A stretch of DNA of 43,725 nt from Actinomycetota bacterium. Lineage in GTDB: Bacteria > Actinomycetota > Actinomycetes > Nanopelagicales > Nanopelagicaceae. The position numbers were made by a program, and so were the translations under genes. The stretch spans positions 1-43,725 of the forward strand of contig JAQCKU010000003.1 of assembly GCA_027592195.1 (NCBI GenBank), given 5' to 3'. This document shows, piece by piece, positions 43,472 through 43,725 of this stretch; the stretch's first letter is position 1; every line of letters starts with the position of its first letter. Below the pieces are notes generated by a model. That model made no database searches. It was not told the origin of the DNA and was given only the letters and a program-made list of their open reading frames with translations.

Positions 43472-43725
43472 AAATTATCGAAGGAAAAAATCATCTTTAT
43501 CGACTTTCGTCTTTCTTCTTCTCTCCACAATGATCCTTACTCTCTCTTTAACTCCTGCTATCGCTGAGAAATCAAAAGCAGCTGATGTTAGTAAATTTGA
43601 TCGAAGTAAAAAAATCGCTTTACTCTTTGATGCCGGCGGAGTGGGAGATAACTCCTATAACGATGCCGCAAAAGAGGGTCTTAAAGCAGCGATAAAGAGA
43701 TACAAGCTTTATGCACCAAATGTTC
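43458..43725 (+). CDS. BMP/PnrA-family (nucleoside-type) ABC substrate-binding protein, 5' partial at the window edge
   Basis: Manual translation [83 protein letters not shown].. Signal peptide and [11 protein letters not shown] motif. Not in the ORF track because it runs off the end. Confidence 0.75.
   Translation, partial: MNPFKNYRRKKSSLSTFVFLLLSTMILTLSLTPAIAEKSKAADVSKFDRSKKIALLFDAGGVGDNSYNDAAKEGLKAAIKRYKLYAPNV

Overview
The window looks like a chromosomal core segment of a small-genome, low-GC actinobacterium. Gene content and order suggest a freshwater acI/Nanopelagicales-type lineage; this is inference, as no marker was searched. Gene order follows the conserved actinobacterial blocks rplM-rpsI-glmM-glmS-acpS-alr / tsaE-tsaB-rimI-tsaD-groES-groEL / whiB-guaB-guaB3-guaA / pcrA-(B12 subunit)-sucC-sucD-DUF6350-folD-DUF3017-mdh-icd, then trpS and the methylmalonyl-CoA mutase large subunit. 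Most of it is ordinary housekeeping. The parts worth a second look are: (i) a block inserted between alr and tsaE, holding a Liv-type ABC transporter translationally coupled to a large secreted alpha/beta hydrolase; (ii) a MerR/cobalamin-binding regulator with the CarH Wx9EH and ExH motifs and direct repeats in its own promoter region; (iii) an IMP dehydrogenase lacking the CBS (Bateman) module; (iv) exported proteins, including two ABC solute-binding proteins, that all lack a lipobox cysteine; (v) a split B12-dependent mutase; (vi) a purN-purH gap in otherwise conserved synteny; and (vii) a degenerate CIRCE element and several hairpin or tandem-repeat elements in intergenic regions. No CRISPR, rRNA, tRNA or transposon was recognised.
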